A stretch of DNA of 5,433 bases from CAYLNH01 sp964384625 (GCA_964384625.1 CAYLNH010000377.1:1-5433); one strand, 5' to 3'; counted from the stretch's first letter, positions 1 to 5,219 are shown. Program-made: numbers and translations. The notes: a model not told the origin generated them from the sequence alone.

Positions 1-32
1 CTCTGATGTCGTGCACTCACAGGCGCACTAGC

Positions 33-66
33 CGCAGTTGTCCCCAACTGCGAAAAATGGTTTTTT
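33..66 (+). terminator. Hairpin with downstream T-run, possible terminator of an off-window gene
   Basis: A perfect 8-bp stem (CGCAGTTG at 33-40, CAACTGCG at 45-52) closes on a four-base TCCC loop. It is followed by AAAAATGG and then six T at 61-66. The T-run lies 8 nt after the stem instead of directly after it, so this is an imperfect intrinsic terminator for a plus-strand gene ending left of the window. The A5 and T6 runs could also pair with each other. On the minus strand no T-run follows the stem, so termination in that direction is not supported. Confidence 0.35.
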
Positions 67-124
67 GTCGGAGACATCAAGGTTCAGGGGCTTGGCAGAT
101 CCAGGGCTGACGTTCACTCCGTTC

Positions 125-147
125 ACGGCTGCCCGTTGGGCAGCCGT
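125..147. repeat. Perfect 10-bp hairpin in the leader of the araC-type gene
   Basis: ACGGCTGCCC (125-134) and GGGCAGCCGT (138-147) are exact reverse complements around a GTT loop. No T-run follows on either strand, so a Rho-independent terminator is not supported. The stem begins inside the second copy of a short tandem repeat, CGTTCAC at 111-117 and 120-126. It could be a REP-like palindrome, an RNA structure or a protein site; the sequence alone does not decide. Confidence 0.5.
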
Positions 148-171
148 ACGGCCTGCGGCCCGTCTCTGCGG

Positions 172-260
172 TTGAGAATGATTAATAACTAACAATAGCT
201 CATCGGATCTTTCAAGATCTATTGGTTATATCTATCAGTTATGGTCTATTTGTAACAATC
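172..260 (+). promoter_or_regulatory. AT-rich probable promoter/operator region of the AraC-type gene
   Basis: This stretch is markedly AT-rich against GC-rich surroundings and lies directly before the chosen start at 261. It contains a TTGAGA hexamer (172-177) as a possible -35 element, but no good -10 at standard spacing. It also contains a 14-bp dyad GATCTTTCAAGATC (206-219, 6+2+6), and ATAACT (185-190) with its reverse complement AGTTAT (237-242). AraC regulators often control their own promoters, so an operator here is plausible. The exact promoter cannot be assigned by eye. Confidence 0.35.
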
Positions 261-1142
261 ATGAACGAAGAGAGCAAAGAGCCGATTCTGCCGGCGCTGC
301 AGACCGTGCTGGGGGAGTTGGATACCGGGCAGGTTCTGCTGGCCGACCCGTCCGTGAGCCCGCCGCCGAAGGTGAATCATCCGGCTTGCTGGCGGCTGCT
401 GACGACGGTATCCGGACAGCGGACGTCGGTTGTTTCGATGTCCGGCCAGGCTGTAGAGACACGCCACGCGCCGGGCACGGTGGTGGTGGCCATGCCGCAT
501 GCCTGGGCGCATGCGGTCCGGCCGTTTTCGGCCCGGGTTCTGGGGGTTTTGTTTCGGGCCGAGTACATACGCTTTTTCCTGCTCGGCCATCAGCCGCAAT
601 CTCCTACCCCGTTTCCGGCGGCCTGGTGGCATTTGAGTTGGGCGGCGGCCGAACGGTCCGCAGCCATCCTCCATGGCCTGCAGGCAATCACGCAGCCGAA
701 GGGGAAGCCGCGGCCGTTGCGGCTGCTGACCCACGCCCTCCTGTACCAGCTCCAGGAGGACCTTGCGACGGCGTCGGAGGTCCTGCCGGGGAAAGCCCGG
801 CATACGTGGCATATGGTACAGGAGTACCTTCGCGCGAACCTGCATGAACCGATCACGCGCGAGGACGTGGCGCGCGCCTTGCGCCTGCATCCGAACCATC
901 TTTCGCGTCTGGCGCGGGAGCAGCAAGGCGAATCGTTCCATCGCTACCTGACGCAGTTGCGTTTGTACCAGGCCCGTCAGCTGCTGCGTGATCCGCGGCT
1001 GACGGTGAGCGAGATCGGCGCACGTTGCGGCTTCGGCAGCGCCGGCTTGTTCGTCCGGCTGTTTCGCAAGTATTTTGGTCTGCCGCCGGGGCGCTACCGT
1101 CAAACTGGCGGTACTGATACTACAGACCTGCACCGCCTCTAA
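261..1142 (+). CDS. AraC/XylS-family transcriptional regulator
   Basis: This is a 293-residue DNA-binding regulator with the family's usual two-part layout. Residues about 25-110 fit the AraC N-terminal cupin-like effector-sensing fold, with alternating hydrophobic strands and a HAPGTVVVAMPHAWAH stretch where family members carry their beta-barrel turns. Residues about 185-285 form the double helix-turn-helix. The first HTH covers about 199-219 (EDVARALRLHPNHLSRLARE). The second covers about 247-268 (LTVSEIGARCGFGSAGLFVR). The family's closing motif FGLPPGRYR lies at 272-280. The ATG at 261 is preferred over an in-frame TTG at 222, which would add 13 hydrophobic residues encoded in AT-rich leader DNA. 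Neither start has a strong Shine-Dalgarno sequence. The PL22-like gene begins 26 nt downstream, so the regulator probably controls that gene and perhaps itself in response to a sugar-type ligand. The ligand is unknown. The family call is firm and the regulon is inferred. Confidence 0.93.
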   Translation: MNEESKEPILPALQTVLGELDTGQVLLADPSVSPPPKVNHPACWRLLTTVSGQRTSVVSMSGQAVETRHAPGTVVVAMPHAWAHAVRPFSARVLGVLFRAEYIRFFLLGHQPQSPTPFPAAWWHLSWAAAERSAAILHGLQAITQPKGKPRPLRLLTHALLYQLQEDLATASEVLPGKARHTWHMVQEYLRANLHEPITREDVARALRLHPNHLSRLAREQQGESFHRYLTQLRLYQARQLLRDPRLTVSEIGARCGFGSAGLFVRLFRKYFGLPPGRYRQTGGTDTTDLHRL

Positions 1143-1168
1143 GATCGTAACCGGAATGAGAGCCAACC

Positions 1169-2269
1169 ATGGATCTGTCTGCCTGTAAGCTGTTCACGCC
1201 GCATACCAACCCGGAAACCAACGTCACCTTCTACATCCTCACGGAGAAAGTTGCTCCGCTGCAGCAGGGGTTCTACTTCGTCAACTCGGGCATGACGAAT
1301 GACGGCCGTCTGCTGTGGTTCTACTGTGCGTTCCCGCCGTCGCCCGGAAAGACACTTGGTCTGGTCAACTTCGAAGCCGAATCCGTCACCTACTTTCCGC
1401 AGACCCAGTTCAGCGGCGCCTCGCCGTTCATCGACCCGGTCACCGGCGAGGCATACTGGACCGCTCGCGAAGCGGTCTGGACCATGGCGCCCGATGCATC
1501 CGACGGCCCCCGGCTGGTCAATGCGTTGCCGGCAGATCTAATCCGGAACCGGCCGGTAAGCCGAATGGCTACACATCTGACGCGATCGGTGGACGGCCGG
1601 GAGTTCTTCATCGACGCGACCTTCGGGGTGCATTGGGTCATGGGCTCCCTGCCGCTGGACGGCGGCGACTTTCAGGTCTGGCATCGTTTTGACCGCAACT
1701 ACAACCACGCCCAATTCAGCCCGACCGATCCGGATCTGGTCTTGTTTGCCGAGGAGAATCATACCGACCCGATCACAGGTATCCGCATTCCGATTATCGA
1801 TCGCATGTGGCTCATGCGCCGCGGTCAAGAGCCGCGTCCCGTGTTCGACGAACCAACCCGCGTCTCGCATGAGTGGTGGGATGCCGACGGCAGGCACGTC
1901 TGGTGTGTCTGGGGCAATGAGGCGTGGCGGACCAATATCGAGACCCGGGAAGTCGAACACATTGAGTGGCCGGCGCACTGCTGGCACGCCCACAGCAGTC
2001 GCAACAACGAGTACATCATCGGGGACTCGAACGAACGTTTCTACCGCGGCTGTCCCTCCTCCGTGTTTTTCCTGAATCGTAAGACCGGCAAGCACATCAA
2101 GCTGGTTGACAACCCGGAGATGACCGGCGTTACCGGCACACAATACCACATTGACCCGCACCCACGTTTCTGCTGTGACGACACGCTTGCGACATTCACC
2201 GTCACCATCCGCGGCGAAGTCGACCTGGCCATCGCCCGCACTGCGGACCTGATTGCGCAGACCAGCTGA
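1169..2269 (+). CDS. Oligogalacturonate-lyase-like (PL22-type) beta-propeller protein
   Basis: The 366-residue protein lacks a signal peptide, fitting the cytoplasmic location of known oligogalacturonate lyases. Those enzymes cleave short, unsaturated pectin fragments by beta-elimination on a seven-bladed, Mn-binding propeller. Visible family features are NHAQFSPTDPDLVLFA (179-194), a DRMWLMR blade strand (211-217), SHEWWDADGRHVW (233-245, His234 at the place of the proposed catalytic base), HAHSS (273-277, His275 at a likely metal-ligand position) and QYHIDPHP (325-332, Gln325, His327, His331 as candidate ligands). The length is slightly below the roughly 390 residues of the characterised Yersinia enzyme. 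The QxHxDPHP arrangement does not superpose exactly on the QxxHPHP I expect, so activity on oligogalacturonate is not assured. The ATG is preceded only by a weak GAGAG. The gene follows the AraC-type gene by 26 nt, so co-transcription is likely. No other pectin gene is visible. The family call is good and the substrate is uncertain. Confidence 0.8.
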   Translation: MDLSACKLFTPHTNPETNVTFYILTEKVAPLQQGFYFVNSGMTNDGRLLWFYCAFPPSPGKTLGLVNFEAESVTYFPQTQFSGASPFIDPVTGEAYWTAREAVWTMAPDASDGPRLVNALPADLIRNRPVSRMATHLTRSVDGREFFIDATFGVHWVMGSLPLDGGDFQVWHRFDRNYNHAQFSPTDPDLVLFAEENHTDPITGIRIPIIDRMWLMRRGQEPRPVFDEPTRVSHEWWDADGRHVWCVWGNEAWRTNIETREVEHIEWPAHCWHAHSSRNNEYIIGDSNERFYRGCPSSVFFLNRKTGKHIKLVDNPEMTGVTGTQYHIDPHPRFCCDDTLATFTVTIRGEVDLAIARTADLIAQTS

Positions 2270-2274
2270 TCAGC
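2265..2274. repeat. 10-bp palindrome spanning the PL22-like stop codon
   Basis: GCTGATCAGC is a perfect palindrome that includes the TGA stop at 2267-2269. It is short and has no T-run after it, so it is at best a weak 3' hairpin. It may be chance. Confidence 0.3.
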
Positions 2275-2361
2275 GGCCGAGAAGTTCATTGAGCATCTCA
2301 GGCTTGGCGGATTCCTCTGCGCACTGACTGCAACTGTGTTTCATCCCGGTCAATATACCAC

Positions 2362-2403
2362 GGTCCGGATTGAAATATGCATGGCCCGGACCTGAATGCA
2401 TTC
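2362..2403. promoter_or_regulatory. Dyad plus palindrome upstream of the peroxiredoxin gene
   Basis: GGTCCGG (2362-2368) and CCGGACC (2386-2392) are exact reverse complements 17 nt apart. Immediately after comes the perfect 10-bp palindrome GAATGCATTC (2394-2403). ATGCAT occurs both in the spacer (2377-2382) and in the palindrome (2396-2401), 19 bp apart, or close to two helical turns. A TTGAAA at 2370-2375 could be a -35 element, but the matching -10 is poor. The position, 32-73 bases before the start codon, fits an operator or 5' leader structure. No known regulator motif is recognised. Confidence 0.35.
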
Positions 2404-2421
2404 GACGAACAACTTCAACAC

Positions 2422-2426
2422 AAGGA
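2422..2426 (+). promoter_or_regulatory. Ribosome binding site deciding the peroxiredoxin start
   Basis: AAGGA sits 8 nt before the ATG at 2435. An in-frame ATG at 2396 would add 13 residues (mostly N, T and polar), has no such site, and lies inside the palindrome upstream. The 2435 start also gives a protein matching the usual N-terminus of the family. Confidence 0.75.
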
Positions 2427-2434
2427 CACAAACC

Positions 2435-2890
2435 ATGCTTAACGTTGGCGACCAGGCTCCGGACTTCTCCGGGGACACGCAGAGCGGCGAAACCATCGCC
2501 CTGAAGGACTTCAAAGGCAAGACTGTCGTACTCTACTTCTACCCCAAGGACAACACGCCCGGGTGTACGAAGGAGGCCTGCTCGTTCCGCGACAACTATG
2601 CCGAGCTGGCGAACCAGGACGTTGTGGTGATCGGCGTCAGCGCCGACAGTGTTAAGTCGCACCAGAGCTTTGTCAGTAAGTTTGATCTCCCGTTCTATCT
2701 GCTGTCCGACCCGGATAAAGAGGTGATCAACGCCTACGGCGCCTGGGGCGAGAAAACCAGCTACGGCAAAACCAGCGAAGGGATTTTGCGGATCACGTAC
2801 ATCATCGGACCCGACGGCATAATCCAGACGGTATTCCCGCAAGTGAAGACCGCGACCCACGCCGAGGAAATCCTGGCGGTCTTGGGTTGA
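2435..2890 (+). CDS. bcp: Thiol peroxidase, BCP/PrxQ-type peroxiredoxin
   Basis: This 151-residue cytoplasmic peroxidase reduces hydrogen peroxide and organic hydroperoxides using thioredoxin-type reductants. The thioredoxin-fold signature is complete. VGDQAPDF lies near the N-terminus (4-11). YFYPKDNTPGCTKEAC (34-49) holds the peroxidatic Cys44 and, five residues later, the resolving Cys49 typical of the E. coli BCP class, so an intramolecular disulfide is expected. ISADS-like strand residues (VIGVSADSVKSHQSF), DLPFYLLSD and RITYIIGPDGII follow in family order, the last being the usual C-terminal strand pair. The length matches the family (about 150-157). The start at ATG 2435 is set by AAGGA 8 nt upstream. 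The gene is separated by 165 nt from the PL22-like gene and is probably transcribed alone. It converges on the membrane-protein gene on the other strand. Confidence 0.96.
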   Translation: MLNVGDQAPDFSGDTQSGETIALKDFKGKTVVLYFYPKDNTPGCTKEACSFRDNYAELANQDVVVIGVSADSVKSHQSFVSKFDLPFYLLSDPDKEVINAYGAWGEKTSYGKTSEGILRITYIIGPDGIIQTVFPQVKTATHAEEILAVLG

Positions 2891-2898
2891 CGCTCTGT

Positions 2899-2919
2899 CC
2901 GCGGGAGGTCCCCCGGCGG
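2899..2919. other. GC-rich hairpin between convergent genes
   Basis: CCGC-GGG (2899-2905) can pair with CCC (2912-2914) and GCGG (2916-2919), leaving one bulged G and a six-base loop, in the 38-nt gap between the convergent peroxiredoxin and membrane-protein genes. There is no T-run on either side, so it is not a classic intrinsic terminator. It could still help to separate the convergent transcripts. Confidence 0.28.
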
Positions 2920-2928
2920 TGGGTGCAG

Positions 2929-3489
2929 CTATTCTTCGGGCTGGTTGCGCGAGTCGGCTTCGGCGTCAACGTCGTCCATCTCGCCCGCAGGCTGTCTGCC
3001 GTCGTCTTCAAGGTCGACAATCTCATCGTCGGCTTCGACGATTACGTCGGGGTCGATTTCGGCGAATTCCTGAATCTCATCAACGACTTCTTCGTACATC
3101 CGGGCGCAGATCTCATTGCCGCGGCGGGACTCCACCGGCAGCACGCCCATGGCCCCGCACACGGAACAACGGCGGACGACACGACGTTCCGTAATGAAGA
3201 TATACAGAATCGCCGCCAGCCAGATCAGCCAGCTGACCACCAGGGCGAGTTCCCTGGATTGCGTGGCCAGGAGACCGGCCGCCGCCAGGCCGACAATCCA
3301 GATGACCACCGCAGCATACCAGTTGAACTTGCTGCGCCCTGTGTGCACCATCAGATGCCGGCAGACCGGGCAGACGTAACGCGGGACATACGCGCGTTCG
3401 TCGAAAAAGAGTTTGATGCGCCAGCTCGCGACCCCTAAGCCGATTATCGCGATGACGCCGATTCCGATGGCAATGCCGTTGGTTGTCAC
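2929..3489 (-). CDS. Three-helix membrane protein with a split zinc ribbon and acidic tail
   Basis: I do not recognise a named family for this 186-residue protein. Predicted helices are at about 5-23, 57-76 and 81-99. A CPVC pair (Cys40, Cys43) lies between helices 1 and 2, and a CSVC pair (Cys108, Cys111) follows helix 3. This spacing puts both pairs on the same face, so they can make one four-Cys zinc or metal site closed by the 2-3 hairpin. The basic flanks (ERAYVPR, TERRVVRR) suggest that face is cytoplasmic and that the N-terminus is outside. Residues about 132-186 are strongly acidic (runs of D/E such as EADDEIVDLEDDG) and probably disordered. The start is GTG with GAGGA at 3494-3498 on the minus strand, 4 nt away. 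The esterase gene ends 29 nt upstream, so the two may share a transcript. The coding call is firm and the function is unknown. Confidence 0.82.
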   Translation of the reverse strand: MTTNGIAIGIGVIAIIGLGVASWRIKLFFDERAYVPRYVCPVCRHLMVHTGRSKFNWYAAVVIWIVGLAAAGLLATQSRELALVVSWLIWLAAILYIFITERRVVRRCSVCGAMGVLPVESRRGNEICARMYEEVVDEIQEFAEIDPDVIVEADDEIVDLEDDGRQPAGEMDDVDAEADSRNQPEE

Positions 3490-3493
3490 ACTG

Positions 3494-3498
3494 TCCTC
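3494..3498 (-). promoter_or_regulatory. Ribosome binding site for the GTG-started membrane protein
   Basis: Read on the minus strand this is GAGGA, 4 nt before the GTG at 3489-3487. The spacing is short, but the site supports GTG as the start. It lies in the 29-nt gap after the esterase stop. Confidence 0.5.
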
Positions 3499-3518
3499 AG
3501 TTCGAATCCCGTCCCGGA

Positions 3519-4406
3519 CTATTTTGCGGATTGCTTACTGTGTTTGAGTTCCGGCCGGGTTTCAAGTTCCTTCGCGTGCTTGCTGAAGTACCCCAACTGC
3601 AGGACCAGACTGCGGCGCCAGAACCGGGTGTCGTGGCTGCCGTTCAGATCCTGCCACTGATGCGTGACCCCGGCCTGCTTGAGCGCCTTGTGCGCTGCCA
3701 GGTTCTCCGGATAGAAGAAATCCTGTTTGCCACAGAGGATGGAAAGCACCCGGCCCTTGCCGCCGGCCGTCTGTTTGACCATTTCGGCGTTGAACAAATC
3801 GTACCGCGTGCCGCGCTTGGCCATCGACTGCATCGCATCGTTCAAATGCCAACTGTTCCCCCACTTCGACGGCGTGATGCATGGGCTCAGACCACCCACG
3901 GCCGTGAACAGCTGCGGATACTTCAGCCCCAGCCGCAAGGCGCCGTAGCCGCCCATCGAAAAGCCGGTGATCCACCGGTCGTTTTCCTTTGCCCGGGTCC
4001 GATACTTCGCATCGATCAGCGGCAGGACCTCCTTGATGATGATCGTCTCGCCGCGGTTGCGTTTGTTGGTGTCGGAGTCGACGTACCACGAAAACAGCCC
4101 GGCCGACGGGGACACGATGAGGCGATTATGCGTGTCCGCGAGAAACTGCAGTTTGGCGATCGTCGGCCAGGCGCGATAGTCCCCGCCGGCGCCGTGCAGC
4201 AGGTAGATCACGCCGTAACGGACGTCCCTGTTCCGGTCGTCGGCATAGCCTTTGGGCAACGCCACGTGCGCATGCAGCGTTGCCAGTTGCGACCGGCTGA
4301 CGAACTTGATATACCCGGTCTTCGGTGTTCCCGGCTCAAGAACCTTTTGGGCCGGCACCGGGAATGCCAGGGCGATGGCAGCCAGGCAGGCCAGCAGAGT
4401 TTTCAA
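3519..4406 (-). CDS. Secreted alpha/beta-hydrolase esterase (putative esterase family, PF00756-like)
   Basis: The 295-residue serine hydrolase resembles the esterase-D/feruloyl-esterase/acetyl-xylan-esterase group (CE1-like). A signal peptide opens the protein: MK, a hydrophobic core LLACLAAIALAF, and a likely cleavage after PVPA (19/20), so it is exported. The oxyanion-loop strand YLLHGAGGDYRAW is at 68-80. The nucleophile elbow GFSMGGYGAL (148-157) gives Ser150. Asp229 in CGKQDF and His258 in GSHDTRFW complete the probable triad in normal order and spacing. The start is TTG at 4406, chosen because GGGAGGTGAT precedes it and because the signal peptide then begins at residue 1. An upstream ATG at 4478 would place 24 charged residues before the signal. 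The downstream membrane-protein gene follows after 29 nt. Carbohydrate-ester substrates are plausible given the PL22-like gene nearby, but the substrate cannot be read from sequence. S-formylglutathione hydrolase is less likely for an exported protein. Confidence 0.92.
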   Translation of the reverse strand: MKTLLACLAAIALAFPVPAQKVLEPGTPKTGYIKFVSRSQLATLHAHVALPKGYADDRNRDVRYGVIYLLHGAGGDYRAWPTIAKLQFLADTHNRLIVSPSAGLFSWYVDSDTNKRNRGETIIIKEVLPLIDAKYRTRAKENDRWITGFSMGGYGALRLGLKYPQLFTAVGGLSPCITPSKWGNSWHLNDAMQSMAKRGTRYDLFNAEMVKQTAGGKGRVLSILCGKQDFFYPENLAAHKALKQAGVTHQWQDLNGSHDTRFWRRSLVLQLGYFSKHAKELETRPELKHSKQSAK

Positions 4407-4410
4407 GATG

Positions 4411-4420
4411 ATCACCTCCC
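4411..4420 (-). promoter_or_regulatory. Near-perfect Shine-Dalgarno site for the esterase TTG start
   Basis: On the minus strand this reads GGGAGGTGAT, matching nine of ten bases of the ideal AGGAGGTGAT. Its GGAGG core is 8 nt before the TTG at 4406-4404. The strong site compensates for a weak start codon and fixes the start of the secreted esterase. Confidence 0.88.
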
Positions 4421-4446
4421 ATTCGCAGCGACGCGTCAGCAGAACA

Positions 4447-4504
4447 AAGCGGGTTGACTCCGCGCGGCCGGCAAGCAAACAGCGACGACAATTTCAACCC
4501 GCTT
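4447..4504 (-). promoter_or_regulatory. 11-bp inverted repeat upstream of the esterase
   Basis: AAGCGGGTTGA (4447-4457) and TCAACCCGCTT (4494-4504) are exact reverse complements separated by 36 nt. The near arm lies about 27 nt before the Shine-Dalgarno site. It could be a two-half-site operator (arm centres 47 bp apart) or, if transcribed, a leader stem-loop. The spacer contains a GC-rich self-complementary run (CGCGCGGCCGGC region). No standard -10 is obvious beside it, so the promoter is not placed. Confidence 0.42.
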
Positions 4505-4570
4505 CCGGCAGCAGGAGCAGTTGCCCCGTCTGCCTTGCACTCAAAACCACCTGCACCGGCTCGCCGGGAA

Positions 4571-4643
4571 ACCGATGAAACAAGCGGCGGAGATCCGCTC
4601 CGCTCGGCGCCGCGCTGGGTGTTGTCGGTGAAGCAAGCGGCGG
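4571..4643. repeat. 20-bp imperfect direct repeat after the zinc-ribbon gene
   Basis: Positions 4571-4590 and 4624-4643 match at 16 of 20 bases. The last ten (CAAGCGGCGG) are identical and the differences are all transitions. The repeats start 53 bp apart and the second ends directly at the stop codon of the zinc-ribbon gene (TTA at 4644-4646 on the plus strand). The pattern suggests a small local duplication in the 3' region. Confidence 0.5.
4576..4604 (-). terminator. Probable intrinsic terminator of the zinc-ribbon gene
   Basis: Read on the minus strand, AGCG then GCGGA, a TC loop, TCCGC and CGCT form a 9-bp stem with a two-base GA bulge. A short T-rich tail (TGTTT) follows. It lies about 40 nt beyond the stop of the minus-strand gene ending at 4644. 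The T tract is short and interrupted, so termination strength is uncertain. Confidence 0.4.
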
Positions 4644-5183
4644 TTACCGATCCAGCGCGCCGGAGAAACGGAGAATCAGGCCGAGGCCCCAGAGGATAAT
4701 GCCGATGATCCCGAGGATCACGCCGGCCAGCCCCAGGCCCGCACCTGTGAAGCGGTCATCCTCGCGACATAGTTTCTGGGCTTCCATGCCTTTGGTGATG
4801 GCGAGAATGCCGAAGATCGGCGGACAACACAACAGACTCAGGACGCCGAAGATCAACGCGTGTGTTGCGGTCGGCGCCTGCGTCTTGGTCGCGGGGCCGC
4901 GGGCCGGAGGGCTGTACGCGGTTGACGACGTTTCCGTCGACTGCGCCCGGGCGCCGGTGCGAAAGTCGTAGCCGCACTCAATGCAGACAACGGCGTTCCC
5001 TGCCATCTCCTTGCCGCATTGCGGACAGCCACTGCCGCCGCCGGCGGAAGCGGGCGGGGCTTGCGCCTCATCATCATCCGCGAGTTCGATTTCGGCGCCG
5101 CAGTGCGGACACGCAACGGTCTGGCCAATCTGGTCTTCGGCGATCGTGATGCTTTTACTGCATCCAGGACAATCAATCTGCAT
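4644..5183 (-). CDS. Tandem zinc-ribbon protein with a two-helix DUF4190-like C-terminus
   Basis: This is a 179-residue membrane-anchored protein with three parts. The first is an MJ0042-style zinc ribbon at 5-28 (CPGC...CPHCG; Cys5, 8, 25, 28). The second is a ribbon at 53-70 (CPQCG...CIECGYDFRTG; Cys53, 56, 67, 70), after a short acidic then Gly/Ala-rich linker. After a Ser/Thr/Pro/Ala linker (about 78-106) comes a DUF4190-like module with hydrophobic segments at about 108-130 and 147-172, joined by a short polar loop (KGMEAQKLCREDDRF). All eight metal ligands are present. The ATG at 5183 is chosen because AGAGG (5192-5196) lies 8 nt upstream; an ATG at 5234 would add 17 residues ahead of the ribbon and overlap the likely promoter. 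The family is common in planctomycete-like bacteria and its function is unknown. The gene appears monocistronic, with a repeat-rich 237-nt gap before the esterase. Confidence 0.88.
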   Translation of the reverse strand: MQIDCPGCSKSITIAEDQIGQTVACPHCGAEIELADDDEAQAPPASAGGGSGCPQCGKEMAGNAVVCIECGYDFRTGARAQSTETSSTAYSPPARGPATKTQAPTATHALIFGVLSLLCCPPIFGILAITKGMEAQKLCREDDRFTGAGLGLAGVILGIIGIILWGLGLILRFSGALDR

Positions 5184-5191
5184 AGAGAGCC

Positions 5192-5196
5192 CCTCT
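5192..5196 (-). promoter_or_regulatory. Ribosome binding site deciding the zinc-ribbon protein start
   Basis: On the minus strand this reads AGAGG, 8 nt before the ATG at 5183-5181. It supports this start over the in-frame ATG 51 nt further upstream. Confidence 0.65.
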
Positions 5197-5219
5197 GCGT
5201 TGGGTTTACGTCCGTCCCG

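Noticed and set aside
222..260. TTG start giving a 13-residue longer AraC protein
   Set aside because: The extension is encoded by AT-rich leader DNA, is not seen in the family, and the TTG has no ribosome site.
246..1166. 306-codon open frame on the minus strand over the AraC-type gene
   Set aside because: It is antisense to a gene with clear AraC domains. Its translation is low-complexity Arg/Gln/Pro-rich, as expected for a shadow frame in GC-rich DNA.
3430..3522. A tRNA gene ending at the T-loop-like string
   Set aside because: There is no matching acceptor strand, anticodon arm or paired T-stem, and the upstream DNA encodes the N-terminus of the membrane protein.
4386..4406. Lipobox-like LLAC at esterase residues 4-7
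   Set aside because: The Cys comes before the hydrophobic core, so it cannot be a lipoprotein cleavage site. Signal peptidase I cleavage after PVPA fits better.
3483..4457. 324-codon open frame on the plus strand over the esterase
   Set aside because: The opposite strand carries an intact signal peptide and catalytic triad with a strong ribosome site. The plus-strand translation shows no recognisable domain.
4407..4478. Upstream ATG start for the esterase
   Set aside because: It would put 24 charged residues before a textbook signal peptide and would run through the Shine-Dalgarno site.
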